Program-made: the position numbers and the translations under genes
Shown here: positions 1-9,935 of the stretch, in pieces
Layout: the number at the start of each line of letters is the position of its first letter
How positions within the stretch are numbered: position 1 is the first letter of the stretch
Assembly (NCBI RefSeq): GCF_002843235.3
Contig: NZ_CP031123.2
Location: 2,232,001 to 2,296,000 of the forward strand
Length of the DNA: 64,000 nucleotides
Reading direction: 5' to 3'
Source of the DNA: Providencia huaxiensis
Lineage (GTDB): Bacteria; Pseudomonadota; Gammaproteobacteria; Enterobacterales; Enterobacteriaceae
Notes under the pieces: generated by a model
What the model was told of the DNA's origin: nothing
Seen by the model: the letters and a program-made list of their open reading frames with translations, nothing else
Databases searched by the model: none

Positions 1-87
1 CTAGCATAAAATAACACAGCTAATTTACATTCGGCTGTTAATCAAAGTTATATCACTTTATTTTACTTTGACCTTATGGGGTTAATT

Positions 88-678
88 ATGTCTAGATATA
101 TACTACCTCTGTCTTTACTTTCGTTATCTGTTATATCAGGTTCAGCACTTGCAATAACTAATAGTGCTGGAGGAATTATTTCAATTTCTGGAGCAATAAG
201 CGATACAACTTGTACTATTAATGGCGGAAATAGTGCCGATATGACTGTTGTTCTTGACCCAATAACCGTAACAGATGCAGGGACCACTGCTGCGACGGTT
301 ATTTCTAAAAATCAAAAACAATTTTCTTTAACTTTCTCTGATTGCGCACCTGCGAGCACTCCTGTAAGTAATCTGAAATTACACTTTTATTCATCAAGTA
401 ATATTTCCCCTTCCGGTTTGTATTTAGTGAATACTTCCGTCAATGAAAATGATGCTTCCGTTGCTAAAAATGTTGGATTTAGTTTATCTAAAACCAGCAC
501 TCCAACAACCGCAATTCCACTCAATGTGGCCTTTGATACTAACCTTACAGGGGCTGACACTGGTGGTGCAACAGGAGCTACACTCAATTTAATTGCCAGT
601 TATTATAAAACTAATGCAACTGCTGCCAAAGTCGGTCTTTTACAATCAAATGTAATATATACAGTTTCCTATTTATAA
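88..678 (+). CDS. Type 1-like fimbrial subunit (pilin)
   Basis: Probable structural subunit of a chaperone-usher fimbria, exported to the periplasm and polymerised at the surface. The first about 22 residues (ending SGSALA) form a typical signal peptide. The mature part has two cysteines (in DTTCTI and FSDCAP) spaced as in pilin domains, a beta-rich composition and a C-terminal beta strand ending in a Tyr (YTVSYL), as expected for donor-strand complementation. I chose the ATG at 88 over the in-frame ATG at 76 because GGGG at 78-81 is a well spaced ribosome site and the signal peptide then begins MSRY. It is the first gene of the cluster and is followed by a strong hairpin, so it may be the most abundant subunit. 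The exact fimbrial type is not recognised. Confidence 0.85.
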   Translation: MSRYILPLSLLSLSVISGSALAITNSAGGIISISGAISDTTCTINGGNSADMTVVLDPITVTDAGTTAATVISKNQKQFSLTFSDCAPASTPVSNLKLHFYSSSNISPSGLYLVNTSVNENDASVAKNVGFSLSKTSTPTTAIPLNVAFDTNLTGADTGGATGATLNLIASYYKTNATAAKVGLLQSNVIYTVSYL

Positions 679-687
679 TTATGACTT

Positions 688-713
688 AGCCAGGCTTTTA
701 TTAGCCTGGCTTT
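688..713 (+). terminator. Intercistronic hairpin after the pilin gene
   Basis: AGCCAGGC (688-695) pairs with GCCTGGCT (704-711) across an 8-base loop. It lies between the pilin stop and the chaperone start. Only TTT follows, so it is probably a partial attenuator or a 3' stabiliser that raises pilin output over downstream genes. That role is inferred. Confidence 0.6.
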
Positions 714-727
714 AAATGGATACTATT

Positions 728-1417
728 ATGAAAACTCTAGTTTTATTACTCACTATTTTATTTTCGAGCTCAACATTTTCTAATGTTATTATTACAGGCA
801 CTCGAATTATATATCCTGCTGACGCTGATAGTATTACTGTACAATTAACCAATAATAGCAAAACATCGTCTCTTGTTCAGTCATGGATTGATAACGGTGA
901 TGAAAGTTCCACACCTGAGAATTCTGAAGCGCCTTTTTATTTATCCCCTCCTATTGTTAAAATTGAAGGTTTACAAGGTCAGCAATTAAAAATAAAAAAA
1001 ATACCCGGAAAACTTCCTGACAATGTTGAAAGTGTATTTTTCTTAAATGTTTTAGATATTCCTAAAACTCCAGAATCTGCTAAAGGCAAGAATGCAATTC
1101 AGCTAGCCACACGCTCACGAATTAAAATTTTTTATCGTCCTATTGGGCTAACCGAATCCTCCGATGAAATAATTAATCATGCGAGCTACCAGATTAAAAA
1201 TAATAACATATTAGTTAAAAATAACTCGCAATACCATTTAACTATTGCAGCTATCACACCATCGGACGATAAAAATAATTCATTAATTGATTCTGCGATG
1301 ATTGCCCCTATGTCTGAAAAAGAATTACCTATTAAAGGAACAATGAAAAACCACGATCTTATTTTAATGTATGTGGATGACTATGGTGTTTTCAAATCTA
1401 AAAACATTAAACTTTAA
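728..1417 (+). CDS. Periplasmic fimbrial chaperone (PapD/FimC family)
   Basis: Predicted pilus-assembly chaperone. It would bind subunits by donor-strand complementation in the periplasm and deliver them to the usher. A short hydrophobic signal peptide (MKTLVLLLTILF...) precedes the family N-terminal strand (GTRIIYPADADSITVQLTN) with the conserved Arg. The family FYRP motif (IKIFYRPIGL) marks the end of domain 1, and the C-terminal immunoglobulin-like domain ends in a Lys-Leu. The start at 728 is preferred over the upstream in-frame ATG at 716 because it gives a clean signal peptide. A second, diverged chaperone lies at 5040-5744, so each may serve a different subunit. Confidence 0.85.
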   Translation: MKTLVLLLTILFSSSTFSNVIITGTRIIYPADADSITVQLTNNSKTSSLVQSWIDNGDESSTPENSEAPFYLSPPIVKIEGLQGQQLKIKKIPGKLPDNVESVFFLNVLDIPKTPESAKGKNAIQLATRSRIKIFYRPIGLTESSDEIINHASYQIKNNNILVKNNSQYHLTIAAITPSDDKNNSLIDSAMIAPMSEKELPIKGTMKNHDLILMYVDDYGVFKSKNIKL

Positions 1418-1431
1418 TAGAAGAAATCATC

Positions 1432-3935
1432 GTGAAAAAAGAAAACTATCTCTACCTCCTAATCTTAATAGGACTACAAAGTTATCAAAAGAACTCAATA
1501 GCGGACGAGTTTGAGACTTCCCTATTGGTAGGTAAATCTGCACAAGGAGATATTTCACGATTCTATACCGACAGTAAAATTCCATCAGGTAAACAATTAG
1601 CCGAGCTTTATGTAAATAATAGTTGGAAAGGCCAATTTGAAATTGATATCAATAATGATGGTAAACTGATTAGCCTTGCTGCTGATGATGTGCAGAAATT
1701 AAACCTGAATTTATCTTCTGAGGTGATTGAACAAACCAAACAACAGCCATTTATTCCTATTGATGATTTAGTGGCCAATATAAAATATAAATTCAATATC
1801 AACGACCTACGACTCGATATTACCGTCCCTCAAGTCGCTCTGAAACAACTCGAAGCTAACTATGTTGACCCCAGTCTCTGGAATTATGGCGAACCTGCAA
1901 TTATTTTTTCTTATAATACAAATTATTATAGTTACAAAGAGAAAAAAACTCTAAAACCAGCAGTGACAATTTTTTTGCTACCTTAAATTCAGGCGTTAAT
2001 TTAGGCGCTTGGCAATTTAGAGATGAATCCAGCTATCGACATAGCTCTCATAGTAGCCAAAAATGGAAAAACAATACCCGTTATATTTATCGTCCTCTTA
2101 GTGCAATCAAATCCGGGTTGAAATTAGGTGATTTTTATACACCCGCAGCCCTATTTAATAGTATTCGAGTTCGAGGGATTGCATTGGCAACAGAAGCTAG
2201 TATGTTGCCAAATTCAAGTCAAAATTTTGTACCTATTATACGCGGTGTCGCTCAAACAAATGCCTTAGTCAGCGTGTACCAAAATAATAATCTGGTTTAT
2301 CAAGAAAGCGTTCCCCCTGGTGAGTTTGCATTTAATGACCTTCAGCCTAGTGCTGGTGGAGGTGACTTATTCGTCGTTGTCCAAGAAGCTGATGGAAGAC
2401 AAGAAACCTTTACTGTGCCCTATTCTGCTGTACCTGACATGCTCAAACAGGGCGTTTATAATTACAGCCTCATTGCTGGGCAAACTAAAATTGACAATAC
2501 CCATTATCAACCCAAATTTACTCAAGGTGAGTTTCACTATGGGTTAAATAATTTAGTGACGCTTTATGCAGGAATGCTATTTAGCGAAAAATACTATTCT
2601 GGCGTTATAGGGAGTGGTTGGAATTTTAGTTTTGGAGCCATTTCAGCTGACATTACGCAAGCAAATACTAAATTGGATTCAGGAAATCACAGTGGGCAAA
2701 GCTACCGCCTGACTTATAACAAATATATTAATGCAACATCGACCAATTTAACCTTGGCGTCATATCGTTATTCCACAAGTGGTTACTATAGCTTTATTGA
2801 TGCCATTTATTCCCAAGATAATTATCGCGCTTGGAAAGCTTATCAAGACCAGTTATCAGAAAAACTCGGCAATAATATTCCACCTGAGCTTTCACTCACT
2901 AATTATGACGCTTTACGTGGTTCACGTGCTAAAAATACATTTACGTTGAATTTAAACCAACAATTAGCTGATGGTTATGGTTCGGTATTCATATCGGGTA
3001 CACACCGTGATTATTGGAATGCAAACGGTAATAGCCGTGAATATCAAGCCGGTTACGCAAACAATTATAACGATATTTCCTATAGTGTGTCTGTTTCACG
3101 TGTTCGCAATTACGACAGCGAAGAAGAAACTCGTATTTATGCCAACTTTAGTGTTCCTTTTTCTTTATTTGAAAAACGCGCCAATATTAGTATGGGAAGC
3201 TATTTCACCGACTCTCGTTATCAACAAACTACGCTGAGTGTCAGTGGTATTGCAGGTAAAAATGACCAAGTCAATTATACGTTAACTGCAACGAACCAAA
3301 GCGGTGGTAATAACTTAGTTGGTGGGAACGTCAGCTATCAGCTTCCCTCTAGCACACTTTCAGGATCTTACACAGAGGCCAATAATTACCGCCAAACGGG
3401 TTTAGGCGCCAAAGGAACTCTGGTTGCTATTCCTGGACATATTGTTTTTTCAGGGGAAACAGGACAGACCTACACCATCATTGATGCACCAATGGCCAGT
3501 GACATGATGGTCAATGCCGATAAAACCACCTTAACTAATCAACAAGGTGTTGTTTTAGTCGCTAACTCCACCCCCTATAGAACCAATACCTATACCTTGA
3601 CAGATACAGAGAAAACCGCAGGCGCTGAGGTGCTCGGTAATATGGCAAATGTAAGTCCATATCAAGGGGCGGTAAGTTACATCAAACTCGAAACTGATAC
3701 TCGACAAACTTATATCATCCGTGGCGCTCTTGCTAATGGCGATAGCTTACCTTTTGGAACAGAAATCACAGATGCTAAACAACAGAGTATTGGTTATGTC
3801 GGTCAATCTGGCGTGATGTATATCAAAAGTGAGCAATTACCGATGGCATTGCACATAAAGCTTAAAGGGAAACAGACATGTGTTATCGAGCCGCTACTCA
3901 ACACGATGGATAAGAACAAAAACCTCTGTCGATAA
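1432..3935 (+). pseudogene. Outer-membrane fimbrial usher, split by a one-base frameshift
   Basis: The usher is the outer-membrane pore that recruits chaperone-subunit complexes. Frame 1 runs from a GTG at 1432 to a stop at 1986 and covers the signal sequence and N-terminal domain (FETSLLVG...KLISLAADDVQKL). The other frame continues seamlessly (...NSGVNLGAWQFRDESSYRHS...) and includes the PapC-like barrel, the plug region (FVPIIRGVAQTNALVSVYQNN) and the C-terminal domains, ending at 3935. The frame change sits at an A7 run (1942-1948). One extra A would restore a single product of about 834 residues, normal for the family. Both halves keep usher-like sequence with no other stop, so the lesion is recent, phase-variable or a sequencing error. 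If real, the fimbria is probably not assembled. Confidence 0.85.
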
Positions 3936-3943
3936 AGGAAAAT

Positions 3944-5026
3944 ATGATGAAAAAAATCACTTTAGCACTGATGCTTTCCAGTATATTGGCTTACAGCCAG
4001 TATTCCTCAGCGCATTGTAGACAAACTTCTACCGTGACGGCTCCCGCTCTTACTTTTGATTTATCGACAGAGCTCACTAGTACATCGACTCAAGTTAGTA
4101 AAAATAGTAGAACCATCTACCCTGGAACTTTTACCTGTACTGCAAGAGGGATACTTTTTCCTAACTCTATTGGTATCGCATCTCCTTTCCAAGGTAGAAC
4201 CGCCACTATTGGTTTTAATGGTGGAAAGCAGTTTGTCTCAATTACAGTCACTGCATTAGAAAAAGATAGGGTTATCGGCCTTACGGAAGGTGTACATCAA
4301 GGTAGTGAACTCGATACAAATTTTACCGTTCAATTTAATTTGCTTGCGACTAAACCCGGAACCAACTATGTCGAAGTATCAGGAAGCACCGCCACAGTTA
4401 CCCCTATTGTACTCGCCTCTGATGCATCCAGCTTGGGAATTCTACAGTGGTTATTAGATATTGTAGTCAAATTAGTCACTTTTCTGTTAACGCTACAATG
4501 GCCAACCAGTGCCGATGATATCTACTTACAACCAATTACCTTAACTTATAATCCAATCCTCACTACCTGTAATTTTGTTAACCAAGGTTTAGTCGTTTCG
4601 CTACCCCCAGTAAGCATCAATGTAGTGAAAACTGTAACCAGAGCGGGCTACACGCCATTCACACTTAATTTTACTTGCCAAGACTTTTTAGCAGGCGGTA
4701 ATGCTTCTCGTGATGTATCTATTTTTTTATCCAGTAGCAATTTGCTCTCAAATGATAAAGCAACATTGAATAATACCATTAGCCAAGGCGCTAAAGGCGT
4801 TGGCTTCCGATTAGTTAGCGCAAGTAATCTCAATACACCGTTAGTGCTTTCAGATAGTGTGGCAGCTAAAAATGGAGCGACAAATATTTTTTCTGTCCTC
4901 AAGGGAAATCCAATCTCCCCTTCTTTTTCAGTAAATTTAGGAGCTTATTACCATGCATACAACACAAATAGTGTCACTCAAGGGCAAGTCTCAAGTACGG
5001 CAACAGTTGTGATGTCATATAATTAA
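3944..5026 (+). CDS. Two-domain fimbrial tip adhesin-like subunit
   Basis: 360 residues, about twice a pilin, which fits a tip adhesin: an N-terminal putative receptor-binding domain and a C-terminal pilin-like domain (from about residue 200, TTCNFVNQGLVV...). A signal peptide occupies about residues 1-23. Cysteine pairs at 25/65 and in the pilin domain (TTCNF, LNFTCQDF) fit two disulfide-bonded domains. Unusually, residues 163-186 form a long hydrophobic stretch (LGILQWLLDIVV...) between the domains. AAAGGA precedes a double ATG (3944 or 3947). The gene follows the usher directly. The receptor is unknown; family assignment is from architecture and position. Confidence 0.7.
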   Translation: MMKKITLALMLSSILAYSQYSSAHCRQTSTVTAPALTFDLSTELTSTSTQVSKNSRTIYPGTFTCTARGILFPNSIGIASPFQGRTATIGFNGGKQFVSITVTALEKDRVIGLTEGVHQGSELDTNFTVQFNLLATKPGTNYVEVSGSTATVTPIVLASDASSLGILQWLLDIVVKLVTFLLTLQWPTSADDIYLQPITLTYNPILTTCNFVNQGLVVSLPPVSINVVKTVTRAGYTPFTLNFTCQDFLAGGNASRDVSIFLSSSNLLSNDKATLNNTISQGAKGVGFRLVSASNLNTPLVLSDSVAAKNGATNIFSVLKGNPISPSFSVNLGAYYHAYNTNSVTQGQVSSTATVVMSYN

Positions 5027-5039
5027 CAAGGAAAATACC

Positions 5040-5744
5040 ATGGTGGGATTCATTAAAATTACAGGGTTCGCTACATTACTATTTTTTAGCTTCCAAACAA
5101 GTGCAAGTCTTGTTTTACAAGGAACACGAATTATTTTTCCTAGTGATAAAAAGTCCGTCGGAATTCAACTTACTAATTACAGTGAACAAGCCACATTAAC
5201 TCAAAGCTGGGTGGATGAAGGTAATCCGGACTCGACACCAGAAACGACGAACGCACTATTTATTGTAACGCCCCCCGTCACTAAAATCGCAGCAAATGAC
5301 GGAGTTCAATTACAAATACGTTTTATTGGTGACAAACTCCCTACGAATAAAGAGTCTGTATTTTATTTAAATGTATTAGACATTGCGCCAAAGCCAAAAC
5401 AAATAAATAGTGCCAATATGCTACAGTTTGCCATTCAAACACGAATTAAAGTTTTTTATCGCCCTACAAACCTCACAGAAAAGCCAAACAATGTCATCAA
5501 AAACATCCAATTTCATTTAGCTAAAGACGGTATTGTCGTCAACAACCCGACCCCTTATTTTTTAAATATTGCCAATATCTATCTGGCTAATAATAAAAGT
5601 CGTTCTATTGCAAAAAGCTCGATGGTAGAGCCATTTTCATCACAAACTTACTTTTCAACCGCTGATATTAATCACGGAGAAAATATAACAATGATTTATA
5701 TTGACGATACTGGAAAACAAATTCAATACCAAACCAAGCTATAA
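5040..5744 (+). CDS. Second periplasmic fimbrial chaperone (PapD/FimC family)
   Basis: A paralogue of the chaperone at 728-1417, sharing the same N-terminal motif (GTRIIFPSDKKSVGIQLTNYS), TQSWVDEG and the FYRP segment (IKVFYRPTNLTEKP), but clearly diverged. The signal peptide is about 22 residues (ending QTSAS). AAGGA at 5028-5032 places the start at 5040, 13 bases after the adhesin gene, so it is translated from the same operon. A dedicated chaperone beside the adhesin suggests it serves the tip subunit while the first serves the pilin; that division of labour is inferred. Confidence 0.85.
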   Translation: MVGFIKITGFATLLFFSFQTSASLVLQGTRIIFPSDKKSVGIQLTNYSEQATLTQSWVDEGNPDSTPETTNALFIVTPPVTKIAANDGVQLQIRFIGDKLPTNKESVFYLNVLDIAPKPKQINSANMLQFAIQTRIKVFYRPTNLTEKPNNVIKNIQFHLAKDGIVVNNPTPYFLNIANIYLANNKSRSIAKSSMVEPFSSQTYFSTADINHGENITMIYIDDTGKQIQYQTKL

Positions 5745-5774
5745 AATAGGTTTAACACCTTTCATAGCTTGGTT
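5732..5774. terminator. Hairpin between convergent fimbrial operon and hcaT
   Basis: Arms of 11 bases, AACCAAGCTAT (5732-5742) and ATAGCTTGGTT (5764-5774), overlap the chaperone stop codon. The position between convergent genes suggests a shared terminator, although no clean T tract follows. Confidence 0.5.
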
Positions 5775-5781
5775 GGTGATT

Positions 5782-6936
5782 TTAGGATTGAGCGGTAACT
5801 TTAGGCCGAATAAATAATGCAGGAACAGCAAGAAGCGCCATTAAATAAAAAACTACGCCATGATGAGCAGGTACTCGTTCATAAATGTATCCGACAATAA
5901 TAGTCAGTACAGCTAACCCACCACCAGTTGCAAGTGCAGAGTAAACACCTTGTAATGGGATAATTTCATTTTCTTTTCTTGCACTTATAAAACGCATTGC
6001 CGCTAAGTGGCAAACCGTAAAAGTACCACTGTGCAGGATTTGCACCACAATTAACACCGGTAATGCCGTAAACGCGCCCATCAAGCCCCAGCGAATAATT
6101 CCACAAAAGGCTGATAACAGCAGTAAATTGCGAGCACTCCAACGCCTAAATAAACGGTGGCTTAACATAAATACAATGACTTCAGCAACGACACCGAGCG
6201 ACCATAAATTACCAATCACTAAGTCTGAATAACCAGCTTCTTTCCAAAATAGGGAAGCAAAGCCATAATAAGCCGCGTGAGCCCCTTGCAGTAACGTGAC
6301 ACAGATGAGAAACCTAACGACGTTTTTGTCTGCTATCAATTGTTTAAATGTAACCTTATTACCGCCATCCGCTTTCGCCGCCCCCATTGGCATAATTGCT
6401 GGTTTCAGCATTGCGCCTAGTAATAATGCTAAACAGCTTACTATCAAGGCCATCATGATGGCTTTATTACCCCAAACACCAGCTAAATACCCCATCAATG
6501 AGGAGCCGATAATGAAGGCTATCGACCCCCAGACGCGAATTTTGCCGTAGTCAAAGGTAAATTGTTTTTGCCATGCCCCCGCCAGAGAGTCTCCCAGTGG
6601 AACCATCGGCGCAAAGAATAGGTTAAACCCAATCATCACAAATAATAGCCATGCCCAGTGAGACCCCAGAGCAAAGCCAACAGAGAAAATGAGCGAAAGC
6701 CCAGCAAGTAAGCGTAGAGCCGTGATCAACTTCGAGGGCTCTTTAACTAAAGGAGTAATAAACATCGCGCCAAGGAAACGGGCTGCTAGCCCAACCCCTA
6801 ACAAAACGCCAATCATTTCTGCATCAATTCCCTCACCTTGTAGCCAAACTGACCAAAATGGTAAGAAAATACTGTAGGCAAAAAAGTAGGTAAAATAATC
6901 AATAGCTAGCCAACGCGTTGATGGAATGACCATCAC
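5782..6936 (-). CDS. hcaT: HcaT-like major facilitator transporter
   Basis: Predicted inner-membrane transporter resembling E. coli HcaT (putative 3-phenylpropionate permease). It shares the near-identical start (STRWLAIDYFTYFFAYSIFLPFWSVWLQG), FNLFFAPMVPLGDSLAGAWQKQF and LLQGAHAAYYGF. About 12 hydrophobic segments are visible over 384 residues (family about 379). No hca catabolic genes are in the window, and in E. coli hcaT lies in the same neighbourhood next to glyA, so it is part of the backbone. The substrate is inferred from the name only and could be different, for example another aromatic acid. Confidence 0.85.
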   Translation of the reverse strand: MMVIPSTRWLAIDYFTYFFAYSIFLPFWSVWLQGEGIDAEMIGVLLGVGLAARFLGAMFITPLVKEPSKLITALRLLAGLSLIFSVGFALGSHWAWLLFVMIGFNLFFAPMVPLGDSLAGAWQKQFTFDYGKIRVWGSIAFIIGSSLMGYLAGVWGNKAIMMALIVSCLALLLGAMLKPAIMPMGAAKADGGNKVTFKQLIADKNVVRFLICVTLLQGAHAAYYGFASLFWKEAGYSDLVIGNLWSLGVVAEVIVFMLSHRLFRRWSARNLLLLSAFCGIIRWGLMGAFTALPVLIVVQILHSGTFTVCHLAAMRFISARKENEIIPLQGVYSALATGGGLAVLTIIVGYIYERVPAHHGVVFYLMALLAVPALFIRPKVTAQS

Positions 6937-6954
6937 TCCTCCGTTTTTTCAATG

Positions 6955-6993
6955 CAAAAAACCCGCTCATACATGCATGTAGAAGCGGGTTTA
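6955..6993 (-). terminator. glyA rho-independent terminator
   Basis: On the minus strand AAACCCGCT and AGCGGGTTT pair across a short loop and are followed by a T run (A6 on the plus strand at 6956-6961). It lies just downstream of the glyA stop. Confidence 0.85.
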
Positions 6994-7014
6994 GGTAATT
7001 AATATTACGTTATG

Positions 7015-8268
7015 TTATGCGTAAACTGGGTGTTTTTTGCAAATTGCTAATACTTTTTGCTTCACGCTCTCAATGGTCGCTTCGTCATTGAGGTTGTCTA
7101 GAATATCACACATCCAGCCAGCTAGCTCACCCGCTTCTGCTTCTTTGAAGCCACGGCGCGTAATCGCAGGAGAACCAATACGTACACCAGACGTTACAAA
7201 TGGGCTCTTAGGGTCGTTCGGTACACTGTTTTTGTTAACAGTGATATTCGCACGGCCAAGTGCTGCATCTGCATCTTTACCAGTGATGTCTTTATCAACT
7301 AAATCAACTAAGAATAAGTGGTTTTCAGTGCCGCCAGATACCACTTTATAGCCACGTTTTTGGAAAACATCGACCATCGCCTTCGCATTCTTAGCAACTT
7401 GCTGTTGATAAACTTTAAACTCAGGTTCCATCGCTTCTTTCAGAGCAACCGCTTTACCTGCAATAACATGCATTAAAGGGCCACCTTGAGAACCAGGGAA
7501 CACTGCTGAATTGATTTTTTTGTATAATTCTTCGTCACCACCTTTAGCTAAAATTAATCCACCACGTGGACCCGCTAAAGTTTTATGTGTCGTTGTCGTC
7601 ACAACGTGTGCGTGAGGCACTGGGTTTGGATAAACACCCGCAGCAATCAAACCTGCAACGTGAGCCATATCAACAAACAGGTAAGCACCAATGCTGTCTG
7701 CGATTTCACGCATTTTTGCCCAATCAACCACACCTGAGTACGCAGAGAAACCACCGATAATCATTTTTGGTTTGTGTTTTTCCGCTTGCGCTTTGATATC
7801 GTCGTAGTCAATTTTACCGCTTTCATCGATACCATAAGGTACGATGTTATACAGTTTACCAGAGAAGTTAACTGGTGAACCGTGGGTTAAGTGGCCACCA
7901 TGTGCAAGGTTCATCCCCAGAACGGTGTCGCCTGGTTGTAATAACGCCATATAAACTGCAGCGTTAGCTTGTGAACCTGAGTGTGGTTGTACGTTTGCGT
8001 AGTCAGCACCAAATAGCTCTTTTGCACGGTCAATCGCTAATTGCTCGACCACATCAACATGCTCACAACCGCCATAGTAGCGTTTGCCTGGGTAACCTTC
8101 TGCATATTTATTGGTTAGCTGAGAACCTTGAGCCTGCATGACTCGTGGACTGGTATAGTTTTCAGAAGCAATTAATTCAATATGTTCTTCTTGACGTTGT
8201 ACTTCTTGCTCCATTGCTTCCCATAATTTTGGATCGTAGTCAGCAATATTCATTTCACGCTTTAACAT
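7015..8268 (-). CDS. glyA: Serine hydroxymethyltransferase
   Basis: Interconverts serine and tetrahydrofolate with glycine and 5,10-methylenetetrahydrofolate; cytosolic, PLP-dependent, the main one-carbon source for purine and methionine synthesis. The PLP-lysine motif [16 protein letters not shown] is intact, as are SANAAVY and the GGFSAYSG region. The start at [16 protein letters not shown] gives 417 residues, identical to the E. coli length; an in-frame ATG 21 bases upstream (8289) would add a non-homologous MLRQEKR. The gene is divergent from hmp, and a PurR box lies about 107 bp upstream, which fits known purine control of glyA. Confidence 0.98.
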   Translation of the reverse strand: MLKREMNIADYDPKLWEAMEQEVQRQEEHIELIASENYTSPRVMQAQGSQLTNKYAEGYPGKRYYGGCEHVDVVEQLAIDRAKELFGADYANVQPHSGSQANAAVYMALLQPGDTVLGMNLAHGGHLTHGSPVNFSGKLYNIVPYGIDESGKIDYDDIKAQAEKHKPKMIIGGFSAYSGVVDWAKMREIADSIGAYLFVDMAHVAGLIAAGVYPNPVPHAHVVTTTTHKTLAGPRGGLILAKGGDEELYKKINSAVFPGSQGGPLMHVIAGKAVALKEAMEPEFKVYQQQVAKNAKAMVDVFQKRGYKVVSGGTENHLFLVDLVDKDITGKDADAALGRANITVNKNSVPNDPKSPFVTSGVRIGSPAITRRGFKEAEAGELAGWMCDILDNLNDEATIESVKQKVLAICKKHPVYA

Positions 8269-8374
8269 TCGCTTCTCCTGCCTCAGCAATTCAATAGGTT
8301 GAAAATCGATTCATCGCAATGACACACAGTGTAAACTCTTTTTCACTCTTGAGATAGCCCTAAAGAAAAAATAT

Positions 8375-8390
8375 ACGCAAACGATTGCAT
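8375..8390. promoter_or_regulatory. PurR operator upstream of glyA
   Basis: ACGCAAACGATTGCAT differs from the palindromic PurR consensus (ACGCAAACGTTTGCGT) at only a couple of positions. It sits in the glyA-hmp spacer on the glyA side. Confidence 0.8.
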
Positions 8391-8553
8391 TAATTTATTT
8401 CACTTCATTTGCTTCTGAAGGCTTCATTATAAAATAGCCCAAATTTTAATTTTTGACGGACAAACCTCCAGATTTGTAATCCCCTTCTCATTATGTGCCT
8501 AAATTCACCCTATTTTCCCAGTTTGAGTCTTTACATAAACCCTTAAATATTAT

Positions 8554-8576
8554 AAGTTGTATTTAAAATACATCTT
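8554..8576. promoter_or_regulatory. NsrR box upstream of hmp
   Basis: A 23-bp near-perfect inverted repeat, left half AAGTTGTATTT and right half AAATACATCTT. It matches the NsrR consensus (AAGATGYATTT and its complement) except for two positions in the left half. A TTGAGT-N18-TATTAT promoter candidate lies immediately upstream and overlaps it. Nitric-oxide-relieved repression of hmp is therefore expected. Confidence 0.8.
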
Positions 8577-8730
8577 TATAAATCGCCTTCATGGATCTCA
8601 AAAAATAGAGGTTAACTGAGATGAAATAATATTATCTCACTGATGTACAAAGAGATATTTTTGATATTACAAAAAATAGCTTTTTACCTTAACGATAACG
8701 AGAACATGAAAATAATTCAGGAGCACCTGT

Positions 8731-9930
8731 ATGCTAGATAGCCAAACCATCGCCATTGTTAAATCCACCATTCCTGCCATTGCTGAAACAGGGCCAAAAC
8801 TGACCGCACATTTTTATGATAGGATGTTTAAACAGCATCCTGAGTTAAAAGATATTTTTAACATGACTCACCAAATGAATGGGGACCAACGTGAAGCCCT
8901 TTTCAATGCTATCTGCGCATATGCTGTGCATATTGAAACTCCTGAAGCTCTCATTTCAGCTGTCGAAAAAATCGCCCAAAAGCATGTAAGCTTAAATATT
9001 AAACCTGAGCACTATCCTATTGTCGGGGAAAACTTACTCGCGGCTATTGATGAACTCCTTAACCCAGGCCAAGAGGTGCTTGATGCATGGGGAAGAGCTT
9101 ACGGTGTTTTAGCCGATATTTTTATTGGTAGAGAAGCTGCGATTTACCAAGAAAATGCAGATAAAAATGGGGGTTGGGAAGGCTTACGTGAATTTAAATT
9201 AGCGCAAAAACAGTCACAAAGTGATGTGATCACAAGTTTTGAATTTGTTCCTGTCGATGGGCAACCTGTCGCTGATTACCGCCCAGGCCAATATATCACG
9301 ATTTATGTCAACAACCCGGGATTTGAAAACCAAGAAATCCGCCAATACTCACTGACTACTGCCCCTAATGGTCGTAGCTACCGTATTGCGGTAAAACGTG
9401 AAGACCAAGGCGCCGTTTCTAATTTCTTACATCAACAATTAAATGAAGGTGACAGCGTGCATCTCGCACCTCCATGTGGGGATTTCTTTATCGATGTTGA
9501 TAATACAACGCCTGTTACGCTAATTTCGGCAGGGGTTGGCTTAACCCCAATGTTAAGTATGTTAAATCATCTAACGGAACAAGCTCACAGCGCACAAGTA
9601 AATTGGTTCCATGCCGCTGAGAATGGTGCAGTTCATGCCTTCAGGCACGAGATTCAACAACTACTAGCAAAACAGCAAATTAGCCAATCTGCGATTTGGT
9701 TTAATCAACCAAGAGAGGAAGATCGCCTCGGGTTTGATTACCAATATGAAGGTTTAATGAATTTAGAATTGGTACGTGAATGGATTGAGCAACCGAATAT
9801 GCAGTTCTATTTCTGTGGCCCTGTTGGTTTTATGCAGCACGTAGGTAAGCAGTTAATTGCAATGGGTGTCGATGCCGATGCGATTCACTATGAATGTTTT
9901 GGACCACACAAGGTATTGCCCCTCAATTAA
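8731..9930 (+). CDS. hmp: Flavohemoglobin, nitric oxide dioxygenase
   Basis: Detoxifies nitric oxide to nitrate using O2 and NAD(P)H in the cytoplasm. Residues 1-about 140 are a globin domain with Tyr29 at the distal site and His85 as the proximal haem ligand (QKHVSLNIK). An FAD-binding ferredoxin-reductase domain follows ([21 protein letters not shown]), then an NAD-binding domain ([25 protein letters not shown]). Length 399 versus about 396 in E. coli. AGGAG lies upstream of the ATG. The NsrR box 155 bp upstream indicates NO-responsive repression. Confidence 0.97.
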   Translation: MLDSQTIAIVKSTIPAIAETGPKLTAHFYDRMFKQHPELKDIFNMTHQMNGDQREALFNAICAYAVHIETPEALISAVEKIAQKHVSLNIKPEHYPIVGENLLAAIDELLNPGQEVLDAWGRAYGVLADIFIGREAAIYQENADKNGGWEGLREFKLAQKQSQSDVITSFEFVPVDGQPVADYRPGQYITIYVNNPGFENQEIRQYSLTTAPNGRSYRIAVKREDQGAVSNFLHQQLNEGDSVHLAPPCGDFFIDVDNTTPVTLISAGVGLTPMLSMLNHLTEQAHSAQVNWFHAAENGAVHAFRHEIQQLLAKQQISQSAIWFNQPREEDRLGFDYQYEGLMNLELVREWIEQPNMQFYFCGPVGFMQHVGKQLIAMGVDADAIHYECFGPHKVLPLN

Positions 9931-9935
9931 TGCAC

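Larger units (their letters stand above)
8269..8730. other. glyA-hmp divergent intergenic region
   Basis: This 462-bp spacer holds the PurR box (8375-8390) and the NsrR box (8554-8576). There is also a TGAGAT/ATCTCA inverted repeat near 8617-8640, between the NsrR box and hmp, of unknown role. No ORF of interest was seen. Confidence 0.7.

Noticed and set aside
12..87. Invertible promoter upstream of the pilin
   Set aside because: No inverted repeats flank the visible 75 bp, and the region further upstream is outside the window.
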